64,000 nucleotides of DNA from Motilibacter peucedani (GTDB lineage: Bacteria > Actinomycetota > Actinomycetes > Motilibacterales > Motilibacteraceae). Made by a program: the position numbers and the translations under genes. Under the pieces are notes generated by a model. It was not told the DNA's origin and ran no database searches. It saw nothing but the letters and a program-made list of their open reading frames with translations. The DNA is taken from NCBI RefSeq assembly GCF_003634695.1, contig NZ_RBWV01000012.1, forward strand, positions 334,058-398,057. Direction: 5' to 3'. Positions within the stretch are counted from its first letter, which is position 1. Each line of letters opens with the position of its first letter. Shown here piece after piece: positions 44,740 to 52,197 of this stretch.

Positions 44740-45677
44740 CGATCGGTGTGGACCTGGGCGGCACGAAGGTGGCTGCCGCCGTCGTGGACGAGAAGGGCGC
44801 CATCCTGGCCCGCACCCGTGCCGAGACGCCGCCCGGCGCCGAGAACACCGTGGGCGCGATCCTCGCTGCGGTCAAGGAGCTGCGCGAGCAGCACCCCGAC
44901 ATCGAGGCCGTCGGCGTCGGTGCGCCCGGCTTCATCGACGAGCGCCGCTCGACGGTGCTCTTCCTGACCAACCTCGCGGGCTGGCGCCACCGGCCGCTGC
45001 GGCCCGAGCTCGAGCAGGCGCTGGGCCTGCCGGTGGTCGTCGAGAACGACGCCAACGCCGCGGCGTGGGGCGAGGCGGTGCACGGTGCCGGCCGCGGCGA
45101 GGACCACATCGTCTGCGTCACGGTGGGCACCGGCATCGGCGGTGGGCTGATCGTCGACGGCGAGCTCTACCGCGGCCGCTTCGGTGTGGCCGGAGAGGTC
45201 GGGCACTACCGCGTCGAGCCCAACGGGCGCCCGTGCGGCTGCGGCAACCGCGGCTGCTGGGAGCAGTACTGCTCCGGCAACGCGCTCGTGCGCGAGGCCC
45301 GCTGGCGCGCGGCCGAAGACCGCGCCGGAGCGCAGCTGCTGCTGAGCTACGGCGACGGCAGTCCTGAGGGAGTCCAGGGCCTGCACGTGACGGACGCAGC
45401 GACCAAGGGCGACCCGGTCGCCGTGGCGTCGTTCGAGTCGGTGGGCCGCTGGCTCGGTGCCGGCCTGGCCGACCTCGCCGCGATCCTCGACCCGGGCTGC
45501 TTCGTCATCGGGGGAGGGGTCTCGGAGGCCGGAGACCTGCTGCTCGAGCCGGCGCGGCGGACCTTCGCCGAGGTGCTCACCGGGCGCAACTACCGCCCGC
45601 TGGCCGAGATCCGGCGGGCCACGCTCGGCAACGACGCCGGCATGGTCGGCGCCGCCGACCTGGCACGCCACCTGTAG
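44730..45677 (+). CDS. glk: ROK-family glucokinase
   Basis: ATP- (or polyphosphate-) dependent glucose phosphorylation. The 315 residues show the phosphate motif IGVDLGGTKVAAAVVDEKG, NDANAAAWGEAVHGAGRG (catalytic Asp), VTVGTGIGGGLIVDG, EVGHYRVEPNG, and the ROK zinc motif CGCGNRGCWEQYCSG. GTG start with GGAGGAG 6 nt upstream, inside the SRPBCC coding end. Mycobacterial and Streptomyces glucokinases share this length and architecture. Confidence 0.94.
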   Translation: MGLTIGVDLGGTKVAAAVVDEKGAILARTRAETPPGAENTVGAILAAVKELREQHPDIEAVGVGAPGFIDERRSTVLFLTNLAGWRHRPLRPELEQALGLPVVVENDANAAAWGEAVHGAGRGEDHIVCVTVGTGIGGGLIVDGELYRGRFGVAGEVGHYRVEPNGRPCGCGNRGCWEQYCSGNALVREARWRAAEDRAGAQLLLSYGDGSPEGVQGLHVTDAATKGDPVAVASFESVGRWLGAGLADLAAILDPGCFVIGGGVSEAGDLLLEPARRTFAEVLTGRNYRPLAEIRRATLGNDAGMVGAADLARHL

Positions 45678-45685
45678 GACCCGCC

Positions 45686-46390
45686 GTGCTGCGGGTGCTG
45701 AGCTACAACATCCGCAGCCTGCGCGACGACCGGGCGGCGCTGGCGCGCGTCGTCCGGGCCTGTGCGCCTGACCTGGTGTGCGTGCAGGAGGCGCCGCGCT
45801 TCGTGCTCTCCCGCTGGCAGCTGCGCCGGTTGGCCGCCGCGACCGGCCTGCGCCACGTCTGCGGCGGGCGCGCCACCCACGGGCCGGTCGTGCTGGCGCA
45901 CCCCGCTGTCGAGGTGCTGGCCCGCCGGGAGGTCGCGCTGCCGCGTACCCGTGGTCTCCACGCCCGCGGGCTGGCGCTCGCCACCGTGCGGGTCGGCGGG
46001 CAGGAGCTCGCCGTCGGCAGCCTGCACCTGGGCCTCCGGCCGGACGAGCGGCTGCGCAACGTGGCCGGCATCGAGGCGGCGCTCGACGGCGTGCCTCGCG
46101 AGTCGCTGCTGCTGGCGGGTGACCTCAACGAGCCTCCCGGTGGTCCGGCGTGGCATGCGTTGGCGGCGCTGGGACTGCGGGACGCGTACGCCGTGGCTCC
46201 TCGAGGCCCTGAGCCGACGTTCTCGTCGGCGAACCCGCGCCGGCGCATCGACGCAGTGCTCGTCGGTGGCGCCTTCACCGTGCACGGCTGCGGCGTCGCC
46301 GCTGAGCTGCCAGGCGTACGCGGCGGTGACCTCGCCCGCGCCACCGACCACCTGCCGGTGCTGGCGGAGCTCCACATCGTCCCTCGGTAG
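45686..46390 (+). CDS. Endonuclease/exonuclease/phosphatase family protein
   Basis: 234-residue EEP-fold phosphoesterase: LRVLSYNIRSLRDD (Asn), LVCVQEAP (Glu), VGSLHLGL, LLLAGDLNEPPGGPAW (Asp-Asn) and ATDHLPVLAEL (Asp-His) supply the expected metal and catalytic residues. No signal peptide or membrane segment, so it is cytosolic; substrate (DNA, lipid phosphate or other) unknown. It starts 8 nt after glk. It precedes the peptide locus by about 100 bp; I see nothing tying it to that system. Confidence 0.87.
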   Translation: MLRVLSYNIRSLRDDRAALARVVRACAPDLVCVQEAPRFVLSRWQLRRLAAATGLRHVCGGRATHGPVVLAHPAVEVLARREVALPRTRGLHARGLALATVRVGGQELAVGSLHLGLRPDERLRNVAGIEAALDGVPRESLLLAGDLNEPPGGPAWHALAALGLRDAYAVAPRGPEPTFSSANPRRRIDAVLVGGAFTVHGCGVAAELPGVRGGDLARATDHLPVLAELHIVPR

Positions 46391-46492
46391 CCCCACTGCC
46401 CCTTGGGGAAGCGTGCGTCGACCGGCGTATCTGCGCGCCCCGCACGGCCTCTCCTCCTCCGTGAAGCTGAACTCGCGAAGGAGGTGCACACC

Positions 46493-46570
46493 ATGAAGAT
46501 CACAGTCGTGAAGGTCGAGCGCATCGAGGCGACCCGCATCCACCTGGACCCGGACGCCGGCGGGGCGTGA
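46493..46570 (+). CDS. Putative RiPP precursor peptide (25 residues)
   Basis: Tiny gene: MKITVVKVER at the start, then IEATRI, ending HLDPDAGGA. It is preceded by AAGGAGGTG with 6-7 nt spacing, the best ribosome binding site in the window, which argues strongly that it is translated. It lies in a gap otherwise empty of genes and is followed by a 12-bp hairpin, then a ThiF/E1-like adenylyltransferase and an M50/PqqD-like membrane protein. The first ~16 residues alternate hydrophobic and charged residues, as in beta-strand-forming leaders bound by RRE domains. The C-terminus offers Asp, Pro, His and a Gly-Gly-Ala tail. No Cys, Ser or Trp, so azoles or lanthionines are not possible. A possible promoter is TTGGGG (46403-46408) with TATCTG (46428-46433). 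I do not recognise a known family. Confidence 0.65.
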   Translation: MKITVVKVERIEATRIHLDPDAGGA

Positions 46571-46576
46571 CCCGCG

Positions 46577-46611
46577 GGAGCCGTGCGGTCCCTCGTGGGC
46601 CGCACGGCTCC
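46577..46611 (+). terminator. Hairpin between precursor peptide and modification genes
   Basis: A perfect 12-bp stem (46577-46588 with 46600-46611) and an 11-nt loop that can add three more C-G pairs around a TCGT tetraloop. It begins 6 nt after the peptide stop. No U-tract. It could act as a partial terminator or 3' stabiliser, keeping peptide mRNA in excess over the enzymes. Confidence 0.65.
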
Positions 46612-46667
46612 GCCATGTCCGGACCACTCCATGCCACGTCAGACCTCGCACACAGGAGCTCGCTGCC

Positions 46668-47795
46668 ATGCTGCATCCCATGCTGAAGTCCGTCTCGGCC
46701 GTGGCTGCCGACAGCCGCGTGCTGCTCTACGTCCGCCCCTACGAGCGGGTGACCCTCGCTGACCCCGACGGCAGCACCACCGCCCTGCTGTCCCTGCTCG
46801 CCGAAGGGAGCCGGACGCTCGACGAGCTGGCGACGGCCGTGCAGGAGCGGGGGTTCGCCGTCACTCGCGACGACGTCGCTGAGGGTGTGGCTGGACTGGC
46901 GGAGCTGGGCGTGCTGCAGGAGCCCACCGACTGGGCGTCGCTCCCGGTGGACGAGCAGCAGCGCCACGAGAGCAACCTGCGCTACTACGAGCTCTTCGCC
47001 ACCCCGACCATGTCGGCGGTCGACGTGCACCGCCGCATCCGCGGGGCGCGCGTCCTGCTGCTCGGGGCGGGCGGCGCCGGGAGCGGGATCCTCCAGGCGC
47101 TGGTCGGGGCCGGGGTCGGCTTCGTGCGTCTGGTCGACGTCGACGTCGTGGAGACGAAGAACCTGGCGCGGCAGTTCTGCTACGGCTCCCGCGAGATCGG
47201 CCGGTCGAAGGTCGCCGCCGCAGCCGACTGGGTGGGCGGGTACTCCACCGGCACCCTGGTCGAGCCGCTGCACGAGCGCATCGAGGGCGCCGACCGGGTG
47301 GCCGAGCTCGCGGCCGACGTCGACGTCGTGGTCTGCGCCATCGACACCCCTTCTGACGTGCAGCTGACCGTCAACCAGGCGTGCATGCGCCTGCGGATCC
47401 CACTGGTCACTGGTGGTCTCCAGCAGTCGACCCTCTACTACTGGTCGGTGCAGCCCGGCGTCTCGCCGTGCCGGCAGTGCCTCGAGCTGCACCGCCGTGA
47501 CGAGCTCGCCGGCTCCGAGGCGGTGCTCGCCCAGCCGCCGCTGCTGCTCGCCAGCACCGTCAACCGTGCGACCGGCGCGGTCGTGCAGCTGCTCGCCGGG
47601 CAGATGGCGCTGGAGGTGATGCGCTACCTCGGTCGGCACGACGAGCCGGTCGCAGCTGCGACCTACCAGTGGGTCGCGCTCGCCGACGGCATGAGCACCG
47701 GGCGTGACCCCTGGACCCGCCACGCCGAGTGCGGCCTGTGCGCGGCGGCCCTCGATGCCCGCGCCGGTCGCGAGCTCGTCGGAGCGGCGGGATGA
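46668..47795 (+). CDS. E1-like (ThiF-family) adenylyltransferase with N-terminal peptide-clamp-like domain
   Basis: 375 residues. Residues ~1-90 form a small winged-helix/RRE-like region (RVLLYVRPYERVTLADPDG then helices, LAELGVLQEP); ~100-375 are a ThiF/E1 adenylation domain. Catalytic features look intact: ATP loop GAGGAG (133-138), Asn165/Arg168/Gln169 in KNLARQF, Lys181 in GRSKVAAAA, Asp226 in CAIDTPSD, and structural zinc cysteines 268/271 and 355/358. This layout resembles MccB (microcin C7) and ocin-ThiF proteins, which activate or bind a peptide. Start ATG with AGGAG nine nt upstream. Not MoeB/ThiF of cofactor synthesis: no ThiS/MoaD-like partner is present. Its stop overlaps the next gene as ATGA. 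Confidence 0.82.
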   Translation: MLHPMLKSVSAVAADSRVLLYVRPYERVTLADPDGSTTALLSLLAEGSRTLDELATAVQERGFAVTRDDVAEGVAGLAELGVLQEPTDWASLPVDEQQRHESNLRYYELFATPTMSAVDVHRRIRGARVLLLGAGGAGSGILQALVGAGVGFVRLVDVDVVETKNLARQFCYGSREIGRSKVAAAADWVGGYSTGTLVEPLHERIEGADRVAELAADVDVVVCAIDTPSDVQLTVNQACMRLRIPLVTGGLQQSTLYYWSVQPGVSPCRQCLELHRRDELAGSEAVLAQPPLLLASTVNRATGAVVQLLAGQMALEVMRYLGRHDEPVAAATYQWVALADGMSTGRDPWTRHAECGLCAAALDARAGRELVGAAG

Positions 47796-49003
47796 GCACG
47801 GCCACCGTGCCCCCGGCCGAGGCGCTCGCCGCGCTGAGCATCGTGGCCGACGGTGACGCGTACGTCGTCGGGGACCCCCGCACCCGCACCTTCGTCGCCG
47901 TGCCGGCGGTCGGCGCCCACGTCCTCGAGTGGCTGCGGGCCGGCGACGACGTCGTGACCGCGGCCCGGCGGGCCGAGGAGCTGGTCGGCGAGCCCGTCGA
48001 CGTGGCGGACTTCCTCGGCGTGCTGGTGGAGCAGGGCGTGCTCACCCACCAGGCGCCAGCGGCCCCGTCGGGCGTCAGCCCGCGCTGGCAACGGCTCGGC
48101 GCGGCGGTGTTCGGCCGCACCGGCTGGTCGGTGCAGCTCGCACTGACGGCGCTCGGCGTCGTCCTCGCGGTGCGGGACCCGTCGCTGCGTCCGCGCGGCT
48201 CCCACCTCGTGGTGGCCGGCTCGCCGCTCGCGTCCCTGCTCGTGGGCATGGCCGCCGCGGTGCTCTGCACCGTGCTGCACGAAGGCGGTCACGTGCTGGC
48301 GGCGGCTGCCCGCGGCGTACCCACCCGCCTGTCGGTCGGCCGCCGGCTGTGGTTCCTCACCGCCCAGGCCGATCTCACCGGGCTGTGGACGCTGCCGAGG
48401 CTGCAACGCCTCCCGCCGCTGCTCGCCGGGCTCAGCGTCGACGCGGCCGTGACCGGTGGACTCGTGGCAGTGGAGGCGAGCGGGGTCTGCGGCGGGACCG
48501 CGGCAGAGGTGCTGCGCGCGACCGTCGCCCTGCAGCTCGCTGCCATGGTGTTCCAGGGTGCGGTGTTCCTGCGCACCGACCTGTACGCGGTGCTCGCGAC
48601 GCTGAGCGGCTGCCGCACGCTGTGGGCGCTGAAGTCGGCGCTGCTGCGCCAGGCGGTCGGCCGGGCCGGCGCTTCCGACCTCGAGGTCCTCGCTGCGGCG
48701 GGGCGGCGGGAGCGGGCCTGGGCGCGCGCGTACCTCCTGCTCTACGTGCCAGGCACGCTGGCGGCGACGTGGTACCTCGCGGCGGTGAGCCTGCCGGGGA
48801 CCGCCCACGTCGTGCGGCTCACCGGCGACGGACTCGCCCCGCTCGACCTCGGCTCAGGGCGCACCTGGCAGAGCCTGGCGGTCGTCTCGCTCGTGGTGGT
48901 GCCGAACCTGCTGACCGTCGGCGCCGCGCTCGCCGCCCAGCTCCGCTCGGCTGGGCGGCTCCGGCGTGCGGACGAGGTCGACCCGGCGGCGGTGCAGGAC
49001 TAG
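47792..49003 (+). CDS. Membrane M50-type metalloprotease with N-terminal PqqD/RRE-like domain
   Basis: 403 residues. Residues ~10-85 (YVVGDPRTRTFVAVPAVGAHVLEWLRAG with following helices, VLVEQGVL) resemble a PqqD-type recognition domain. From ~110 on there are six or more membrane helices with the zinc motif LCTVLHEGGHVLAAAARG (His163, Glu164, His167). FLRTDLYAVL (Asp263) resembles the distal Asp element of peptide-maturation M50 proteins such as the YydH group. Expected to cleave or export the peptide at the membrane. Coupled to the ThiF gene by ATGA. No ABC exporter follows. Confidence 0.78.
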   Translation: MSTATVPPAEALAALSIVADGDAYVVGDPRTRTFVAVPAVGAHVLEWLRAGDDVVTAARRAEELVGEPVDVADFLGVLVEQGVLTHQAPAAPSGVSPRWQRLGAAVFGRTGWSVQLALTALGVVLAVRDPSLRPRGSHLVVAGSPLASLLVGMAAAVLCTVLHEGGHVLAAAARGVPTRLSVGRRLWFLTAQADLTGLWTLPRLQRLPPLLAGLSVDAAVTGGLVAVEASGVCGGTAAEVLRATVALQLAAMVFQGAVFLRTDLYAVLATLSGCRTLWALKSALLRQAVGRAGASDLEVLAAAGRRERAWARAYLLLYVPGTLAATWYLAAVSLPGTAHVVRLTGDGLAPLDLGSGRTWQSLAVVSLVVVPNLLTVGAALAAQLRSAGRLRRADEVDPAAVQD

Positions 49004-49035
49004 CCTGCCGGTCACCCACGAGAAGGAGCACCACC

Positions 49036-49443
49036 ATGGCCGTCCGCCTCACGCCCTACATCAGCTTCGACGGCAACGCGCGCGAAGCGCTGGAGCGCTA
49101 CCGCTCGGTGCTGGGCGGCACGCTCGGCATCACGACGTTCGCCGAGATGGGCGAGACGGGCGAGGCGCGCGACAAGGTCATGCACGGGATGCTCGAGACC
49201 GAGGCGGGGCTGACCCTCATGGGTGCCGACACCCCGCCCGGTGAGCGGTTCGACACCGGCTCGCGCATCAGCGTGACGCTCAGCGGCGACGACGGCGACG
49301 ACCTGCGCCGGTGGTTCGACGCGCTGGCCGAGGGCGGCACTGTGGCGGTGCCCATGGGCATGCAGCCCTGGGGCGACGAGTTCGGGATGTGCACCGACCG
49401 CTTCGGCGTCGTCTGGATGGTCAACATCACCAAGGCCGGCTGA
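49036..49443 (+). CDS. VOC-fold (PhnB/glyoxalase-like) protein
   Basis: 135-residue single-domain VOC protein of the PhnB-like type: VRLTPYISFDGNAREALERYRSVLGGTLGITTFAEMGE and MGMQPWGDEFGMCTDRFGVVWMVNI are the two beta-alpha-beta halves. Function unknown; such proteins are often stress or resistance associated. ATG with AAGGAG upstream; TAGCCT overlapping the preceding stop codon (49001-49006) is a likely independent -10, so it is probably not part of the peptide operon. Confidence 0.88.
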   Translation: MAVRLTPYISFDGNAREALERYRSVLGGTLGITTFAEMGETGEARDKVMHGMLETEAGLTLMGADTPPGERFDTGSRISVTLSGDDGDDLRRWFDALAEGGTVAVPMGMQPWGDEFGMCTDRFGVVWMVNITKAG

Positions 49444-49449
49444 GCGGGC

Positions 49450-50265
49450 TCAGACGACGGCGCCGTCGTCCCAGTCGTCGGGGCCGTCGCCGAGCCGGCT
49501 GACCAGCACCAGGAACCCGCCGACGAAGGCCGAGACGCCGAAGAGCCCCAGCCAGCCGGTGACGTCGATGTGCAGCCACAGGGCCAGCAGGAACAGCGCC
49601 GGCATCAGCAGCACCGCGGCCCACGCGAGCGCGGTGACCACCGTGATGCGGGGGAGCGGCGGCGGCGGCTCCGGCTCGAAGTGGTCGTCGTGGTCGACGA
49701 CCTCGAACTCGGCGACCCGCTCGTCGGGCTCGGGGCCGGTGCCCGGGCGCTCGAGCAGCGCACCGGCAACGGGCTCGGCGCCGGTGGGAGCGGCGGGCGG
49801 CGGGAGCACGCGACCGGACATGTCCGCCGACGGGGCGCGGAACGAGGCCACGATCCCCGCCCACACGTCGTCGTCGACGCCGACCGCGGGGAGCTCGGCA
49901 CCCTCGCCAGCGGCACGCCTGGACGGCTCCGACTCGTCGCCGGCGGGGACGTCGTCGGCGGTCCCGGCCCCGGCGTCGGTCGTCGGGTCAGCACCCAGCT
50001 CGGCGGCCTGGTCGGCAGGCACGGTCGCGCCCTCGTCGTCACGCATGCGGGGCAGCCGCTCCTCGAGCAGCGCCCGGGCCGCAGCAGCGCTGCCGCTCTC
50101 GACGAAGAGCCGGTCGAGCGTCGTGGCGCCGTGCTCGGGGCCAGCGGTCTCGGCGTAGGCCGGGACGCCCGCGTCTCGGAGCAGCACCAGCACCGCGTCG
50201 ACGAGGTCGGGGGCGAGCTCCGCGAGCGCGACGAAGCTCTCGCCGCGCAGGCCGTTGTCACGCAC
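49450..50265 (-). CDS. Membrane-anchored protein with acidic N-terminal domain, function unknown
   Basis: 271 residues. The N-terminal soluble part begins VRDNGLRGESFVALAELAPDLVDAVLVLLRDAGVPAYAE, like small domains binding a second copy of themselves. A long acidic Pro/Ala/Glu region follows, and two C-terminal hydrophobic helices (VVTALAWAAVLLMPALFLLALWL; WLGLFGVSAFVGGFLVLV) before a short acidic tail. This pattern is familiar from actinobacterial hypotheticals annotated DUF308-like. GTG start chosen where the conserved region begins. It is convergent with the VOC gene. Confidence 0.75.
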   Translation of the reverse strand: MRDNGLRGESFVALAELAPDLVDAVLVLLRDAGVPAYAETAGPEHGATTLDRLFVESGSAAAARALLEERLPRMRDDEGATVPADQAAELGADPTTDAGAGTADDVPAGDESEPSRRAAGEGAELPAVGVDDDVWAGIVASFRAPSADMSGRVLPPPAAPTGAEPVAGALLERPGTGPEPDERVAEFEVVDHDDHFEPEPPPPLPRITVVTALAWAAVLLMPALFLLALWLHIDVTGWLGLFGVSAFVGGFLVLVSRLGDGPDDWDDGAVV

Positions 50266-50417
50266 GCGCGGCCCCCGCCGGGTGGAGGACCATGCGGGCG
50301 TGAACGACGCGGGCGCGCGGGATAGTCCCGCGCGGCGCGAGGGGCCGCTTCGGCATGCGGCCATGGTCGCACGGACGGCTGACGGTGTCAGTCCCATCGG
50401 GCGGACGCCCGGTGCTC

Positions 50418-50423
50418 TAGCCT
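50418..50423 (+). promoter_or_regulatory. -10 element of plsC-like gene, leaderless spacing
   Basis: TAGCCT ends 6 nt before the GTG start; no ribosome binding site. Confidence 0.4.
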
Positions 50424-50429
50424 GACGCG

Positions 50430-51134
50430 GTGTTCTACTGGCTCATGAAGCGCGTGGTCATCGGCCCCGCGCTCTGGCTCCTGTTCCGGCCCCGCGTCGA
50501 GGGGGTCGAGAACGTGCCTGCCGAGGGCGCGGCGATCCTGGCCAGCAACCACCTCTCGTTCTCCGACTCGTTCTTCCTGCCGCTGGTGCTGCGCCGGCGC
50601 GCGACCTGGATGGCGAAGTCCGAGTACTTCGACACCCCCGGGCTGCGCGGCCGGCTGACCGCCTGGTTCTTCCGCAACGTCGGCGCGACGCCCGTCGACC
50701 GCTCCGGCGGTCGCGCGAGCGAGGCGGCACTGCGTACCGGTCTGCGGGTGCTCGGCACCGGCGAGCTGTTCGGCATCTACCCCGAGGGGACCCGCTCGCC
50801 GGACGGGCGGCTCTACCGCGGCCGCACCGGCGTGGCCCGCCTCGCGCTCGAGGCGCGGGTCCCGGTCGTGCCCGTCGCGATGATCGACACCGAGAAGGTC
50901 CAGCCGCCCGGCCAGGTCGTGCCGACCCCCGGCCGCATCGGCGTACGCATCGGACGCCCGCTCGACTTCTCCCGCTACTACGGCCTCGAGACCGACCGGT
51001 TCGTGCTGCGCGCGGTGACCGACGAGATCATGTACGAGCTGATGCGCCTGGGCGGCCAGGAGTACGTCGACGTCTACGCCACCACGGTCAAGGGCCGCAA
51101 GGGTGCGGCGCGCGAGGAGCAGGCCGCGGGCTGA
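50430..51134 (+). CDS. 1-acyl-sn-glycerol-3-phosphate acyltransferase (PlsC-like)
   Basis: Acylates lysophosphatidic acid or a related lysolipid at the membrane. 234 residues with the PlsC motifs: ASNHLSFSDSFFLPL (NHxxxxD), block II region FFRNVGATPVDRSGG, and YPEGTRSPDGRLYRGRTGVARLA (EGTRS), then VPVVPVAMIDT. Homologue of M. tuberculosis Rv2182c by position and motif. Belongs with the lipid-modifying genes of this region but is not in an operon with them. Confidence 0.93.
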   Translation: MFYWLMKRVVIGPALWLLFRPRVEGVENVPAEGAAILASNHLSFSDSFFLPLVLRRRATWMAKSEYFDTPGLRGRLTAWFFRNVGATPVDRSGGRASEAALRTGLRVLGTGELFGIYPEGTRSPDGRLYRGRTGVARLALEARVPVVPVAMIDTEKVQPPGQVVPTPGRIGVRIGRPLDFSRYYGLETDRFVLRAVTDEIMYELMRLGGQEYVDVYATTVKGRKGAAREEQAAG

Positions 51135-51167
51135 CCGGCGCGGGGTTCGCGGCGCGTACGCCGGGGG

Positions 51168-51173
51168 TAGGTC
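51168..51173 (+). promoter_or_regulatory. -10-like element of the CDF gene, leaderless spacing
   Basis: TAGGTC ends 6 nt before the GTG; the last base deviates from TANNNT. Confidence 0.3.
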
Positions 51174-51179
51174 CGCGGC

Positions 51180-52088
51180 GTGGCCGAGGAGGAAGCGTCG
51201 ACCCGCACGGTCGTGGTGGCGGCCTCGGCGAACCTGCTCGTCGCCCTCGCCAAGGGCGTCGCCGCGCTGCTCACCGGCTCTGCGGCCATGCTCGCCGAGA
51301 CGCTGCACTCGGTGGCGGACACCGCGAACGAGCTCCTGCTCTTCGTCGGGCTGCGCCGCAGCACGCGTCCGGCCGACGAGGACCACCCGCTCGGCTGGGG
51401 CCAGGAGCGCTACTTCTGGTCGCTGCTCGCCGCGGTCGGCATCTTCGTCGTCGGCGGCCTGGCCTCGGTCTACGAGGGCTGGTCGGCGATCCGCCACCCC
51501 GAGCCGGTCGAGTCGGTGCCCGTCGGCGTCGGGGTGCTCGTCGTGTCGATGGGCCTCGAGGGCTGGTCGTGGCTGACCGCGCGCCGCCAGCTGGGCCAGG
51601 AGGCGGGACGGCGGCGGGTCTCACGCCGCACCTACCTGCGCCACTCGTCCGACCCCTCCGCCACGACGGTCTACCTCGAGGACAGCGCTGCGCTCATCGG
51701 TCTCTCGCTCGCGCTGGCCGCCCTGGTGCTGCACGCCGCCACCGGGCAGGCGGTCTGGGACGGGCTCGCCAGCATCGCGATCGGCGTCCTGCTGATCGCG
51801 GTCGCCGTGCTGCTCGTGCGCCGCAACCAGGAGCTGCTGGTCAACAGCTCGGTGCCCGACCCGGTCGTCGACCGGCTGCGTGCGGCGGTGCTGCAGGCCG
51901 ACTGGGTCGACGAGGCCCCCGACGTGGCGGCGGTGTGGCTCGGCCCGTCGCAGCTGCTGCTCCTCGTCACCGTGCGGGTGCGCCCGGGCGGGACGGCTGC
52001 CGAGCTGGTCGACGACATCGCCGCGCTGCGCCAGGACCTCCGCGGCATGGGCATGGTCGCGCGGGTCGAGGTCACGCCCGTCGCCTGA
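51180..52088 (+). CDS. Cation diffusion facilitator family transporter
   Basis: Divalent metal/proton antiporter of 302 residues. Helix 2 carries AMLAETLHSVADTANELLL and helix 5 TTVYLEDSAALIG, the paired metal-site positions with His/Asp variants; a C-terminal cytosolic domain follows NSSVPDPVVDRLRAAVL. An HPLGWGQERYFW loop matches the family DHP(Y/F)G.GR. motif in variant form. Likely Zn, Mn or Fe efflux; the exact metal cannot be assigned. Confidence 0.9.
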   Translation: MAEEEASTRTVVVAASANLLVALAKGVAALLTGSAAMLAETLHSVADTANELLLFVGLRRSTRPADEDHPLGWGQERYFWSLLAAVGIFVVGGLASVYEGWSAIRHPEPVESVPVGVGVLVVSMGLEGWSWLTARRQLGQEAGRRRVSRRTYLRHSSDPSATTVYLEDSAALIGLSLALAALVLHAATGQAVWDGLASIAIGVLLIAVAVLLVRRNQELLVNSSVPDPVVDRLRAAVLQADWVDEAPDVAAVWLGPSQLLLLVTVRVRPGGTAAELVDDIAALRQDLRGMGMVARVEVTPVA

Positions 52089-52197
52089 GCGCCCGACGGG
52101 GAGCCTGCCCGACCTGGGGTCGGAGTCGTGGACAGCACCCGGCGCTTCCGCCGCCGGCCGCACCGGGGGACCGTCACAGCGTCGAGAACCCGGGAGC

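Noticed and set aside
45686-46390. The EEP-family phosphoesterase as part of the peptide system
   Set aside because: It sits with glk on the other side of a ~100-bp gap holding the likely peptide promoter; no functional link is visible.
46615-46686. A 23-codon frame ending in PCCIPC, overlapping the ThiF start, as a second RiPP precursor
   Set aside because: No Shine-Dalgarno, it lies partly inside the ThiF coding start in another frame, and the cysteines come from the overlap. The 25-codon gene upstream is far better supported.
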